Positions 34,801-43,834 are shown, numbered from the stretch's first letter. The stretch is DNA of 64,000 nucleotides from Paeniglutamicibacter gangotriensis Lz1y (GCF_000348945.1 NZ_AOCK01000002.1:186001-250000), one strand, 5' to 3'. A program made the numbers and translations. Notes: generated by a model from the letters alone, not told the origin.

Positions 34801-35857
34801 CGCTGGCCTGGGAGACCCGTTCGATGGGCAAGCGCTGGACCTTGGTGCGGTGCGAATAACGTGAGATGCGGGCGGTGCCGGTGTCGATGACGTACTTGAT
34901 GCCCGGCACCGTCAGCGAGGTCTCGGCGACGTTGGTGGCCAGCACGATGCGCCGGTTGCGCCCCGGCTTGAACACCTGGTGTTGCTCGGCCAGTGACAAC
35001 CTGGCAAAGAGCGGGAGCACCTCGGTTCCGGCCAGCCGCTTGTTGGTCTGGACCCGGGCACGCAATACCTCGGCGGCGTCACGGATTTCGCGCTCGCCGG
35101 GGAAGAAGATCAGGATGTCCCCGGGAGCCTCCTTGGCCAGTTCATCCACTGCCTCGGCGACGGCATCGAGCGGGTCGCGGTCCTCGACCTGCGCGTCGGG
35201 GTCCAGCTCGTCTTCGTCCATACCATCGGCCGGGTTCAGCGGGCGGTAGCGGGTTTCGACCGGGAAGGTGCGCCCGGAGACCTCGATGATGGGGGCAGGC
35301 ACCGGCTCTTGGCCATCGGCCCCGGGGGCAGCGAAGTGCTGGGAGAATCGTTCCGGGTCGATGGTGGCCGAAGTGATGACGATCTTCAAGTCCGGGCGCT
35401 GGGGCAGGATGCGGCGCAGGTAGCCCAGCAGGAAGTCGATGTTCAGGCTGCGCTCGTGGGCCTCATCGATGATGATCGCGTTGTATCTCTTGAGCAGCTT
35501 GTCGCGCTGGATCTCGGCGAGCAGGATCCCATCGGTCATCACCTTGACTTGGGTGGAGCGTGAGACCTCGCCGGTGAAGCGGACATGGAAGCCGACCTCG
35601 GCGCCAATGGTGGTGCCCAGTTCCTCGGCGATGCGTTCGGCCACGGTGCGGGCGGCCAGACGGCGCGGTTGGGTGTGTCCGATCATGCCCTTGTTGCCTA
35701 GGCCCAGCTCGAGGAGCATCTTGGGTAGCTGGGTGGTTTTGCCGGATCCTGTTTCGCCGGCGACGATGACCACCTGGTTGTCCTTGATGGCTTTCTTGAT
35801 GTCGTCGCGGCGGGCGGAAACGGGCAGGGCTTCGGGATAGGAAATCGTCAGGGCCAT
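31844..35857 (-). CDS. hrpA: ATP-dependent RNA helicase HrpA (DEAH box)
   Basis: The 1337-residue protein has motif I GETGSGKTT (from residue 34), motif II DEAH in IIDEAHERS, SAT in ITSATIDPE, motif VI QRSGRCGR, an HA2/OB region and the long C-terminal DUF3418 domain of HrpA. A Gly/Ser/Ala/Lys-rich linker lies near residues 1020-1060. HrpA helicases act on ribosomes and mRNA. ATG 35857 (MALTIS) was chosen because the 41 upstream codons show no conservation; it lacks a clear Shine-Dalgarno. Confidence 0.95.
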   Translation of the reverse strand: MALTISYPEALPVSARRDDIKKAIKDNQVVIVAGETGSGKTTQLPKMLLELGLGNKGMIGHTQPRRLAARTVAERIAEELGTTIGAEVGFHVRFTGEVSRSTQVKVMTDGILLAEIQRDKLLKRYNAIIIDEAHERSLNIDFLLGYLRRILPQRPDLKIVITSATIDPERFSQHFAAPGADGQEPVPAPIIEVSGRTFPVETRYRPLNPADGMDEDELDPDAQVEDRDPLDAVAEAVDELAKEAPGDILIFFPGEREIRDAAEVLRARVQTNKRLAGTEVLPLFARLSLAEQHQVFKPGRNRRIVLATNVAETSLTVPGIKYVIDTGTARISRYSHRTKVQRLPIERVSQASANQRSGRCGRVSDGIAIRLYSQEDFETRPEFTDPEILRTNLAAVILQMSSMGVVRSARDVADFPFVQPPETKSINDGVALLRELGALETGTGAGITTIGKSLAQLPVDVRLGRMIVEAGNRGCAREVMVLAAALSIQDPRERPSEETGKRERAAEMHKRFTDAKSDFSSLLNLWRYLQEKQKELSSSAFRRLCKSEYINYLRVREWQDLFTQLRQLAKPLGITISPEAVDAAANEEAIHVSLLAGLLGHVGYWDERKREYVGARGTRFSVFPGSALARKNTEWVMAAELVETSKLWARTVARLDPKWLEEVAGDLLKSSYSEPHWSRNSGAVMGYEKVTLFGLTIVARRRIQYSRVDPELCRELFIRHALVEGDWKTHHKFFARNRRVLEDIEELETRMRRRDLRVSDEDLFEFYDARLGPEVLSERHFDKWWKVARHRDETLLDFNPEDLLLADTTELDTDAYPRTWRHGTLDLDLVYEYNPAARPGESDGVSVRVPVLFLNQLDPVRFRWLIPGLRVELVTALIKSLPKIIRKNFVPAPDVARAAVAALEADFNPETDDLAASLELVLRRLKGVVVPPGSWNWEALPAHLRFTFTVLDASSKVLDESQDLAMLQQTLAAANRSALARSLGIKPGAALPAGITSAPSDGATNTTQANGKGKSKGRGATAAAATSGSRSGGGPAVATTVWERAGLTDWDTGLGLSGTISEKVVSEVAGQQVTAYPALVDAGTSVRLSVFRNPVEQLAAHRSGVIRLLLLKVPSPARYVLDHLNNKEKLVFTQNPHGSVEALIGDCTMAAVDKLVPATLPFAKADFDALYESVRAELIDTVFTVTAIVEKVLSGTRRINKAIKSASSLALVNALNDIKTQLGQLVYPGFVANTGYAQLAQLPRYINAIEKRLEKLAAGNVARDNAATLDIQALEDDYDAALGQLLPGMRTPAGLTAVKWMLEEYRVSLFAQELGTAYSVSAKRIRTAIREAAATAG

Positions 35858-36272
35858 GATGTCCAAGTCTATGCCAGTAGTAACCGCTTGCTTCGCCCGG
35901 CATCGGAGCCGCGCGGGCTTTGCCATGGTGGGGCCCGATATATGCCCGGACGGGGCTTGGGGAGCGCGCCGCGCTGTCAAAACACGGATGTGTCCACGCT
36001 ACCGTCTGATTCTGCCAACACTTAGATACCGATTGTGTGGATCAAGGGTCGCGTGGATGAAAAATGCACTGGAACGCTCACAAAAGCTGACATATCGTCT
36101 TGCAATTCCTTGCAGATGGAAGAATTGTGAGTAGGTTCACATGTAGTATCGAATGAATTCAAGACGAGAACTTCCCGCCGAATGGCCGGGGCTGGGCAAA
36201 TCCTGAAATGGCCTCCGCGCGGCACTTGATCGCGCACCGGGCATGACACTCGCACGTCGTGAAAGGAACACC
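35858..36272. other. Divergent region between hrpA and the ABC importer
   Basis: No gene is supported in these 415 bases. The part from about 36000 to 36170 is less GC-rich than its surroundings and holds a promoter candidate for the importer. About 120 bases of leader follow it; no T-box, tRNA-like or riboswitch fold was recognised. Confidence 0.5.
36110..36137 (+). promoter_or_regulatory. Candidate promoter of the ABC importer operon
   Basis: TTGCAG (36110-36115) and TAGGTT (36132-36137) are 16 bases apart, an acceptable vegetative sigma promoter. The leader to the ATG at 36273 would be about 130 bases. Confidence 0.4.
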
Positions 36273-37280
36273 ATGAAACTCCTCAAATCTGTTCAGCTTG
36301 CAGCAGGCGTAGCAACTGCCGCGCTCGTACTGACCGCCTGTGGCGGATCCAGCACACCCGAGGCCAGCGGCGCCGCCGCGGATGATGGTCCGGTGAAGAT
36401 CGGCATCAACCAGTACCTCACCCACCCATCGTTGGACGCGGTCGCCACCGGGTTCAAGAAGGGCATGGCCGATGCCGGCTACACCGGGGATAAGATCTCC
36501 TACGACGAGCAGAACCCGCAGGGTGAAGCGGCAACCAACACCTCCATCGTGGGTAAGTTCGCTTCCGACGACGATTTGGATCTGGTCCTGGCGATCGCCA
36601 CCCCGGCCGCGCAGGCAGCAGCCCAGTCCATCACCGATATCCCGGTGTTGTTCTCCGCAGTGACCGACCCGGTCGATGCCAAGCTCGTGGCCAGCGAAGA
36701 GGCACCCGGCGCAAACGTCACCGGAACCTCGGACAAGAACCCGGTGAAGGAACAGCTGGAGCTGCTCACCCAGATCAAGCCCGATGCCAAGAGCGTGGGC
36801 ATCGTCTACTCCTCCGGTGAAGCCAACTCCGCCATCCAGGTCCAGTGGGCCAAGGATGCAGCCGAGGAGCTGGGTCTGACCATTGAAGAGAAGGCGATCT
36901 CCGCGTCCTCAGAGGTGCAGCAGGCAGCAAACAGCCTGAACGTTGACGCGCTCTACGTCCCGACCGACAACGCCGTGGTTTCCGCGCTTGAAGGCCTCTT
37001 GCAGACCGCCCAGCAGAAGAAGATCCCGGTGATCTCCGCTGACGGCGAGTCGGTCAAGCGTGGCGCTACCGCCACCTACGGCATCAACTACGAGAAGCTC
37101 GGTGAGCAGACCGCACAGATGGCAGTGAAGATCCTCAAGGGCGAGGCCGAGCCGGCATCGATGCCGGTAGAGACGCTGACCGAGGTCGACCTGTACCTCA
37201 ACAGCGCTGCCGCTGAGAAGATTGGTCTGGAGTTCCCGGCCGACATGGTCTCCGAAGCAGCAGAGAACTACAAGAAGTAG
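36273..37280 (+). CDS. ABC transporter substrate-binding lipoprotein (ABC_sub_bind/TrpX type)
   Basis: The 335-residue lipoprotein has a signal peptide ending in LVLTACGG. The fold resembles periplasmic binding proteins of the ABC_sub_bind family: KIGINQYLTHPSLDAVATGFKKGMADAGY, LATPAAQA-like and PVLFSAVTDPVDAKLV blocks. Family members bind tryptophan or other aromatic or small substrates in Firmicutes, but specificity cannot be read here. ATG 36273 is preceded by GAAAGGA. A strong hairpin separates it from the permease gene, probably to keep its transcript in excess. Confidence 0.85.
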   Translation: MKLLKSVQLAAGVATAALVLTACGGSSTPEASGAAADDGPVKIGINQYLTHPSLDAVATGFKKGMADAGYTGDKISYDEQNPQGEAATNTSIVGKFASDDDLDLVLAIATPAAQAAAQSITDIPVLFSAVTDPVDAKLVASEEAPGANVTGTSDKNPVKEQLELLTQIKPDAKSVGIVYSSGEANSAIQVQWAKDAAEELGLTIEEKAISASSEVQQAANSLNVDALYVPTDNAVVSALEGLLQTAQQKKIPVISADGESVKRGATATYGINYEKLGEQTAQMAVKILKGEAEPASMPVETLTEVDLYLNSAAAEKIGLEFPADMVSEAAENYKK

Positions 37281-37306
37281 AAGCGACCGTCACTACGGTC
37301 CTCTTT

Positions 37307-37337
37307 GGTGGCCGGTCGGTCTTGCCGACCGGCCACC
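37307..37337 (+). terminator. Intercistronic hairpin after the binding-protein gene
   Basis: A perfect 13-bp stem (37307-37319 with 37325-37337) with loop TCTTG lies 26 bases after the lipoprotein stop, followed by ATATTTAG. It probably acts as a partial terminator or mRNA stabiliser. Confidence 0.65.
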
Positions 37338-37374
37338 ATATTTAGTCCAAAACCCAGAACGCTAGGATCCACCC

Positions 37375-38301
37375 ATGATCACCGCGGTTGAACTAGGCCT
37401 GATCTACGCGATCATGGCCCTTGGGGTCTACCTGACCTTCCGTATCCTCGACTTCCCCGACCTGACCGTTGATGGAAGCTTCACCACCGGTGCCGCCACG
37501 GCATCGATCACCATCGTCAACGGGGTCAACCCCATCTTGGCGACCTTGCTGGCCTTCCTCGTCGGTTCCCTGGCCGGGGTCATTACCGGCCTGCTACACA
37601 CCAAGGGAAAAATCGACGGGCTGTTGGCTGGCATCCTGACCATGATCGCCCTGTATTCGATCAACCTGCGCATCATGGGCAAGGCCAACGTGTCGCTGCT
37701 GGGGGAGAGCACCCTGGTCTCCCCACTGCGCGCCAATCAGCTCTTGGGCACCTGGGCATCGGTCATCCTGATGTTCGCCGGCTGCCTGGTGATGGTGGCA
37801 CTGATCGTCTGGTTCCTGCGCACCAACGTCGGGCTGGCCATGCGTGCCACCGGCGACAACGAGGAAATGATCCGTTCCTTCGGTGTGAGCACCGACAACC
37901 AGAAGATCCTGGGCCTGGCACTGTCCAACGGCATGGTCGCCTTCGCCGGCGCCCTGATTGCCCAGTTCCAGGGCTTCGCCGACGTCGGCATGGGCATCGG
38001 CGTGATCCTCATCGGTCTGGCCTCGGTCATCGTCGGACAGGCCATCTTCGGGCAGAAGTTCATCTGGATCGCAGCCCTGGCCGTCGTCTTCGGTTCGGTC
38101 GTTTACCGCCTGGTCATCCAGGTTGCGCTCAACGCCGGGCTGGAAGTTACCGACATGAAGCTGATCTCCGCGGTGCTGGTGGTGCTGGCACTGATCCTTC
38201 CGCAATGGAAGGGCTTCTCGAAGTTCGCCAACCGCATCCGCATTCGCGGCAAGGATGCCCCGGCCACCGAAGTGAAGGAAGAGGTGGGAACCAATGCTTA
38301 A
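37375..38301 (+). CDS. ABC transporter permease (TrpY/LivH-like)
   Basis: The 308-residue protein has about eight to nine transmembrane segments and matches branched-chain-type permeases of the COG4120 group (DFPDLTVDGSFTTGAA near the N-terminus, VGLAMRATGDNEEMIRSFGVSTDNQKILGLALSNG). It overlaps the ATPase gene by eight bases. It serves with the lipoprotein upstream as an importer. Confidence 0.9.
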   Translation: MITAVELGLIYAIMALGVYLTFRILDFPDLTVDGSFTTGAATASITIVNGVNPILATLLAFLVGSLAGVITGLLHTKGKIDGLLAGILTMIALYSINLRIMGKANVSLLGESTLVSPLRANQLLGTWASVILMFAGCLVMVALIVWFLRTNVGLAMRATGDNEEMIRSFGVSTDNQKILGLALSNGMVAFAGALIAQFQGFADVGMGIGVILIGLASVIVGQAIFGQKFIWIAALAVVFGSVVYRLVIQVALNAGLEVTDMKLISAVLVVLALILPQWKGFSKFANRIRIRGKDAPATEVKEEVGTNA

Positions 38302-39085
38302 GATCTCCAACCTGAGCAAAACGTTCTTCCCCGGCACGGTCAACGAGCGCAAGGCGCTGCGCGACATCAACTTGGAGTTGATCGAGGGCGAATTCGTCAC
38401 GGTCATCGGTTCCAACGGCGCCGGGAAATCCACGGTGCTGAATATGGTCGGCGGCAAGTTGCGCCCCGACACCGGCAACGTGGAGATCGCTGGCAAGGGC
38501 GTCACCCGGCTCGCGGATCACGCGCGGGCCAGGTTCATCGGCAGGGTCTTCCAGGACCCGATGGCCGGTACCGCACCGAACATGACCATCGAGGAGAACA
38601 TGTCCCTGGCGCTGGGCCGGGGCACGTTCCGCGGGCTGGGTTCCGGGGTCACCAAGCGTAAGCGCGAAATGTTCGTCTCCGAGCTGCGCTCCTTGGAACT
38701 TGGGCTTGAAAACCGGCTCAAGGCCAAGGTCGGACTGCTCTCCGGTGGTCAGCGCCAGGCCCTGAGCCTGCTGATGGCCACCTTCTCGGGACCCAAGATC
38801 CTGCTGCTCGATGAGCACACCGCGGCCTTGGATCCGCAGCGTGCCGCACTGGTGGCCAGACTGACCGAAGAGATCGTGCAACGCCACAAGCTGACCACAC
38901 TGATGGTCACGCACAACATGGAACAGGCCCTGCGCCTGGGCACCCGGCTGATCATGATGCACGATGGTCAGATCATCCTTGATCTGGATTCGGAGCAGAA
39001 GGCAAAAATGACGGTTCCTGACCTGCTGCACGAGTTCGAGAAGATCAAGGGCGCGCAGCTCGATGACCGGACCATGCTGCAGTAG
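38294..39085 (+). CDS. ABC transporter ATP-binding protein (COG1101, TrpZ-like)
   Basis: The 263-residue ATPase has Walker A GSNGAGKST, a Q-loop at VFQDPMAGTAPNMTIEEN, signature LSGGQRQAL, Walker B ILLLDEHTAALDP and the switch His in LMVTHNMEQAL. The 'DEHTAALDP' form of Walker B is characteristic of this ATPase group. It ends the three-gene operon; a terminator follows. Confidence 0.9.
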   Translation: MLKISNLSKTFFPGTVNERKALRDINLELIEGEFVTVIGSNGAGKSTVLNMVGGKLRPDTGNVEIAGKGVTRLADHARARFIGRVFQDPMAGTAPNMTIEENMSLALGRGTFRGLGSGVTKRKREMFVSELRSLELGLENRLKAKVGLLSGGQRQALSLLMATFSGPKILLLDEHTAALDPQRAALVARLTEEIVQRHKLTTLMVTHNMEQALRLGTRLIMMHDGQIILDLDSEQKAKMTVPDLLHEFEKIKGAQLDDRTMLQ

Positions 39086-39124
39086 CTCGGCCCGCTCTCT
39101 GAGCTGTATGGAAAAAGCCACGTA

Positions 39125-39158
39125 GGAGCCGCACCCCCTGGGGGAGTGCGGCTCCTTC
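39125..39158 (+). terminator. Terminator of the ABC importer operon
   Basis: GGAGCCGCAC (39125-39134) pairs with GTGCGGCTCC (39146-39155) and is followed by TTCGT. Confidence 0.75.
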
Positions 39159-39720
39159 GTCGTCCCGGCGACCAGTGCCAGACGGCCAGCGGCTAGCACC
39201 GAATGGTTCGGTGGGCCGGGGGCCAATGCACGTGTTCACGAAGAGGTCACCGAACACGCACTCGAAGTGGTCTGGCGGGAAAAGGACGCAGACAAAAACG
39301 TGGAGGTTGGTGCTGGGGCCATGGGTCCGGCGACTGCCACGGAATCATTGCATGAGGCATCGGCGTTTGGCGTCGACTCGGCAACTACACAATCAACTGA
39401 TTTGCTCTGAAGAGACCAGTAATACCTCAGTTGGTGGGGTGTGCCCCTTTGCTTCAGATAGAAATGTTTCTTGACGTCCCGTACCCGCGAACGATCGACT
39501 CGAGCGGCGGACTTACTTCCTGGAAATGCCAAGGATAGTCACTAAAACGGCACCCAGTGAGCAGTGCCAAAGTGCTCATGGAACACCGCCAAATATCGTG
39601 TCCAGATTGAGACATGCCCAGTGCCTGATTTATCCACCAAATACTCAATACTTCAATCATGGCCAAGTGACCAAATCGTCCACTTCGCCATGCCAAGCAC
39701 CTACCTTTGAAGGAACTGAC
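39159..39720. other. Atypical intergenic region before the S33 peptidase
   Basis: About 560 bases with no supported gene. From about 39380 the base composition becomes clearly less GC-rich than the neighbours. One plus-strand frame stays open to a TGA at 39408-39410 for some 75 codons with plausible codon choice, but it has no good start and no recognised similarity. It could be a gene remnant. The promoter of the downstream secreted peptidase must lie near its 3' end. Confidence 0.4.
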
Positions 39721-41625
39721 ATGGCACATAAACGATTGGGTCGCGCCCTGGGCATGGCCACGGCGGTGGGACTCTTGGCAGGAACGGCCTTCATCTCCCC
39801 GGCTAACGCAGCACCGCCGCTGACCAAGGAAATCACCATCTTGAGTGCACCTGCGGTGCAGACGGCCAAGAAGAGTACGCATAACACAACGAGCAAGGCC
39901 GAACGCAAACGAGTCGACGGGTTCAAGACCCCCACACCGAAGTGGTTCAACTGCTCACCGCTGGCCCCCGGTGCCCAATGCGCCACGGTGAAACTACCCT
40001 TGGATTACGACAACCCACGCGGGGCCAAAACTGAAGTCGCGATGTTGCGGATCAAGGCGAAAAACCAGAAGAAGCGCATTGGAACCCTCTTCGTCAACCC
40101 CGGGGGCCCGGGTGGTTCCGGGATACAGATCGCCGCAGCGGCCCCTGACTTCTTGAGCCCCAAGGTGCTCGATCGCTTCGACGTCGTCGGGGTTGATCCA
40201 CGCGGCACCAACTTCAGCGACAACGTGCGCTGCTGGAAGAATCTCGGCGTCCAAGGAACTGCCTTGGACGGAATGAACGTCCCCTATCCGGACACAGCCA
40301 AAGAAACACGCGCCTTCGTCAAATCTTCCAAGGCCTTCGGCAAGGCCTGCTCCACCACCGGTAAGCCCCTCTCTGCCTCGATGTCCACCGCCGAAGTAGC
40401 TCGCGACATGGATGTGTTGCGCCGCATGGTGGGGGACAAACAGCTAACCTATCTGGGCTTTTCCTACGGCAGCTACCTGGGCACCGTCTATGCCAACATG
40501 TTCCCTGACCGGGTCCGTGCTGTGGCCCTTGACGGAGTACTCGACCCGGTGGCCTGGGCAGGAACCTCCTCCACCACGGGCACTCCGCAGACTCAACGCA
40601 TCAAATCAGGGGAGGGAGCGGAGAAAGCCATACGGGGGATCTTGAGCCGTTGCAAAAAGGCCGGCAAGGATTACTGCCAGTTGGCTGGCCAGGGCGACCC
40701 GGAAAAGCTCTATCGCACGATCATGGCAGAGCTGAAGCGTTCGCCTCTGGTGTTCTCGGATCCTGACTATCCCGAATATGACTACGCGCTAACCGCAGCA
40801 GCCCAGACTGCCAGCTTGCTCAGTTACATGTATGACCCGCAGGGATCAACAATGGTGGACGGGGACCTAACCTTTGTGTTGCAGATGCTGCAGGACAGGG
40901 CTGCACAGAAGGGCACGACATTCCCGAAGGCCGCAACCAAGACGAAGGCACCCAGCAAGGCCAAGATGACTGTTGCGCGCAAGGCTCTGGCCAAGTCAAT
41001 GCGTGCCGTCGAAGCGGAGGAAAAGGCTGCTGCCAAGGAAACATCCCGCAAGGCCGCTGCAACAGGGTTCGCGTTCCCCTATGACAACTCGCCCGAGGCT
41101 TTCCAGTCGGTGCTGTGCACGGATTCAAGGAATCCTGCCAAGGCGGATAACTGGTCACGTTACGCGGCGACGGCAAGCATTAGTGCGCCGGGCTTCGGTC
41201 AGCTGTGGACCTGGGCCTCGGCCCCGTGTGCAAGCACCACGTGGAAGGCCAAGGACGAGGATTCCTACAAGGGGCCGTTCACGCGCCAGACCAAGAACCC
41301 GATGTTGGTGGTGGGAAACTACTGGGATCCGGCGACGAACTACTCCGGGGCCCAGAAGGTCGCGACGTTGATGCCCAACAGCAGGCTTCTGAGCAGTAAC
41401 AGCTGGGGCCACACCGCGTACGGCACCTCGAAGTGCGTCACCGATGCCATGGACCGCTACCTGTTGACCAAGCAAGTGCCAGCAGTCGGGAAGCTCTGTG
41501 CCGGAGACGTGCAGCCATTCACCGAAAAGCTCGACGATTTCGGTGACCAGCGTCGCAAGTCGAGCCCGGATCGCCAGCTGCCGCCGGTCGTGCCGCCGCT
41601 TCCCGGAGCGCTTCCACGCACCTAA
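39721..41625 (+). CDS. Secreted alpha/beta-hydrolase, tripeptidyl aminopeptidase type (S33)
   Basis: A signal peptide of about 30 residues ends near ANAAPP. The mature protein has the oxyanion block NPGGPGGSG, nucleophile Ser248 in GFSYGSYLG, Asp536 in NYWDPATNY and His564 in WGHTAYG, the SlpD/SlpE-type peptidase triad. An Ala/Lys-rich segment (about 402-446) interrupts the cap region and makes the protein (634 residues) longer than the usual ~520. ATG 39721 has GAAGGAA upstream, and the longer frame has no signal peptide. Expected to release N-terminal peptides outside the cell. Confidence 0.88.
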   Translation: MAHKRLGRALGMATAVGLLAGTAFISPANAAPPLTKEITILSAPAVQTAKKSTHNTTSKAERKRVDGFKTPTPKWFNCSPLAPGAQCATVKLPLDYDNPRGAKTEVAMLRIKAKNQKKRIGTLFVNPGGPGGSGIQIAAAAPDFLSPKVLDRFDVVGVDPRGTNFSDNVRCWKNLGVQGTALDGMNVPYPDTAKETRAFVKSSKAFGKACSTTGKPLSASMSTAEVARDMDVLRRMVGDKQLTYLGFSYGSYLGTVYANMFPDRVRAVALDGVLDPVAWAGTSSTTGTPQTQRIKSGEGAEKAIRGILSRCKKAGKDYCQLAGQGDPEKLYRTIMAELKRSPLVFSDPDYPEYDYALTAAAQTASLLSYMYDPQGSTMVDGDLTFVLQMLQDRAAQKGTTFPKAATKTKAPSKAKMTVARKALAKSMRAVEAEEKAAAKETSRKAAATGFAFPYDNSPEAFQSVLCTDSRNPAKADNWSRYAATASISAPGFGQLWTWASAPCASTTWKAKDEDSYKGPFTRQTKNPMLVVGNYWDPATNYSGAQKVATLMPNSRLLSSNSWGHTAYGTSKCVTDAMDRYLLTKQVPAVGKLCAGDVQPFTEKLDDFGDQRRKSSPDRQLPPVVPPLPGALPRT

Positions 41626-41642
41626 GGTCAGGGACCCTGGCA

Positions 41643-41692
41643 AACGATACGAAGGACGGAACCGTGATGACGGTTCCGTCCTTCGTATCGTT
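41643..41692 (+). terminator. Very stable terminator after the S33 peptidase gene
   Basis: A perfect 23-bp inverted repeat (41643-41665 with 41670-41692) closes on the loop GATG 17 bases after the stop. There is no T tract. Confidence 0.75.
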
Positions 41693-42037
41693 CATGCAGT
41701 GATCCGGAAACGTACTTCTTGAAGGCGCCCTAAGATCCACGCGAATGCGGCACCGGTGGCGAAACGGGCACTTCGCGGCATAACGAACTGCCGTGAGTCG
41801 CCCGTTCAAGACGAAAGACACCCTGTTTTGGGGAGATGGAATCCGGCATCCCTGACCAGTGATAGGGCCTAAAGCCACGTGGGCCGCCGATCCCGGAAAA
41901 ATTACGGAATCAACGGCCTGCTGCTAGTCGATGAAAAATCGAGGCTAGATGGCACGGGCCAGATTGACGCGCAGTGTTCCCCGTCATGACAGGGGGTGGA
42001 AGTGCGCTGTCGAGGCACATGAGGGGCACGGCGGTGG
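41693..42037. other. Intergenic stretch without recognised content
   Basis: About 345 bases between the terminator and the cardiolipin synthase stop. No gene, RNA or repeat was recognised. Confidence 0.5.
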
Positions 42038-43546
42038 CTACTGCAGGGCCGAGGTGAGCCTAGCCAGGTTATCCAGCACCGTGGAGCGCAAGGGCTGCTT
42101 CAACCATTCCTCCAGAGTCAACAGTCTGCTGACCTCGCGGTACTCGTCCTCAACCGCACGCATCTGCGCCACAAAGTCGGCATCGCGCACCAACATCGAG
42201 ACCTCCATGTTCAGCCCGAACGAGCGCATGTCCATGTTGCTTGAGCCGATCAGCGCCGTCTCGTCGTCGATGGTGAAGTGCTTGGCGTGCAGGATGTAGG
42301 GGGCCGGGTAGAGGTAGATGTTCACCCCGGCGCGCAGCAGCTGCTCGTAGTAGGAACGCTGTGCGTGATAGACCAGCGCCTGGTCACCGATTTCGGAGAC
42401 AAACAAATCCACCGGGACCCCGCGGGCCACCGCCGAGGTGACCGCATACATCAGCGACTCGTCGGGCACGAAGTATGGGGAGGTGATCACAATGCGCTTT
42501 TGCGCCGCGTGGATCAGCCCCAGGAAGAGGCGCAAGTTGTTTTCGCGTTCGAACCCCGGGCCCGAGGGCACCACCTGGGTGAGCATGGTCCCTTCTTCGG
42601 CCTGGTGGTCGATCAACGCGTCGCTCAGACGCGCCAGCGAGGCGTCGTTGGTGACCATTTCTTCCCGGCGAACACCCTCGATGATGACTTCCCCGGTCTC
42701 GGAGTACCAGTCGGAGATGAACACAGCATCCAGGGCCGCCACGCCCGGTCCGCGCAACTCTACGACCAGTTCCTTCCACAACAGGCCACGCTTGATGTTC
42801 TTGCTCACGTTGTAGTCCCGCGAGATCATATTCAGCGATCCCATGTAGCCCACGGTCCCGTCGATGACCAGGATCTTGCGGTGGTTGCGCAGGTCGGGGC
42901 GCTGGAACTTGCCCTTGAGCGGTTGCAACGGGAGCATCAGAGTCCAACTGGCCCCCATGGCTTCCAACCGGTCCTTGGTGTGGGCGTAGTAAGGCTTGCC
43001 GCGCGAGGCCCAGTGGTCCATCATCACGTTCACGTGCACCCCGCGGGCAACGGCCCGTTCCAGGGCCGCGAAGAACACCTTGGTGCTTTCATCGGAGCTC
43101 AGGATGTAGAACTGCACGTGGACGTAGTTGGTGGCAGCATCCACGGCGTCTGCCATCGTTTTGATGGTCCCGGCATAGTCGCCCAGCAGCCGCCCGGAGT
43201 TCCCTGCAAGCATTGGCAGCCCGCCATAGGTGCTATTCATGTCCACCAGCGAATTGAACCAGGCCGGGTTCCCTTCGTGGGTTTGCTCCAGCCGCTCCTC
43301 GGCGGAAACCGAACGCATGAACTCGGTGATTTCCTGCTGCACCTCACGGCGCTTGCGCGGCAGCTTGGGGGAACCGATGAGCAGGAAGGCGAGCACCCCG
43401 GCGTAGGGGATCAAGAAGATCGCCAGCAGCCAGGCCATGCCCGAGGTGGGCTTGCGGTTGCGTGGCACGAAGATGATGGCCAGTACGCGAATGGCCAGGT
43501 CTATGACCACCAGGGCGCTCGCCCACCACCAGGCAGCAGTAAACAT
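42038..43546 (-). CDS. cls: Cardiolipin synthase (phospholipase D superfamily)
   Basis: The 502-residue protein has two N-terminal transmembrane segments (about 5-25 and 38-58) and two HKD motifs: His222/Lys224/Asp229 in NHRKILVIDG and His420/Lys422/Asp427 in LHAKHFTIDD, each followed by GS(L/S)NM. This is the bacterial ClsA-type architecture, which makes cardiolipin from phosphatidylglycerol. ATG start at 43546; about 290 bases separate it from the divergent DUF1801 gene. Confidence 0.93.
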   Translation of the reverse strand: MFTAAWWWASALVVIDLAIRVLAIIFVPRNRKPTSGMAWLLAIFLIPYAGVLAFLLIGSPKLPRKRREVQQEITEFMRSVSAEERLEQTHEGNPAWFNSLVDMNSTYGGLPMLAGNSGRLLGDYAGTIKTMADAVDAATNYVHVQFYILSSDESTKVFFAALERAVARGVHVNVMMDHWASRGKPYYAHTKDRLEAMGASWTLMLPLQPLKGKFQRPDLRNHRKILVIDGTVGYMGSLNMISRDYNVSKNIKRGLLWKELVVELRGPGVAALDAVFISDWYSETGEVIIEGVRREEMVTNDASLARLSDALIDHQAEEGTMLTQVVPSGPGFERENNLRLFLGLIHAAQKRIVITSPYFVPDESLMYAVTSAVARGVPVDLFVSEIGDQALVYHAQRSYYEQLLRAGVNIYLYPAPYILHAKHFTIDDETALIGSSNMDMRSFGLNMEVSMLVRDADFVAQMRAVEDEYREVSRLLTLEEWLKQPLRSTVLDNLARLTSALQ

Positions 43547-43834
43547 GTAGGTGTTTCCCCCGAATTAGTTGAAGATGTTTCCTTTGTACGCTAGTCGATC
43601 GGCGGTTCCATCGGGGACAGCGTGTACCGCAGAGCCTGTCGCGTCGGCGGGCACCGGTGTGCAGCGACCAGCTTTCTGCTTCGGGGGCACGAGTCAGCGC
43701 GCGCAGGGGCGGGCACCATGGGCGGTGGACGCAGCTGCCGCACCTTGGGGAACCTCTCGCCGTGACGCCCACCGGCACCGATGCTGCACACCAGCAACCG
43801 ACAGCCGCTGGTCGACAGAAAGCAGGGAGCCCCC

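Noticed and set aside
35858-35980. N-terminal extension of HrpA by 41 codons
   Set aside because: The extension is Arg/Ala/Pro-rich without conservation; the HrpA-like sequence starts at MALTIS.
36138-36272. T-box or tryptophan attenuator before the TrpX-type lipoprotein gene
   Set aside because: No T-box sequence, specifier loop, Trp-rich leader peptide or antiterminator pair was found in the leader.
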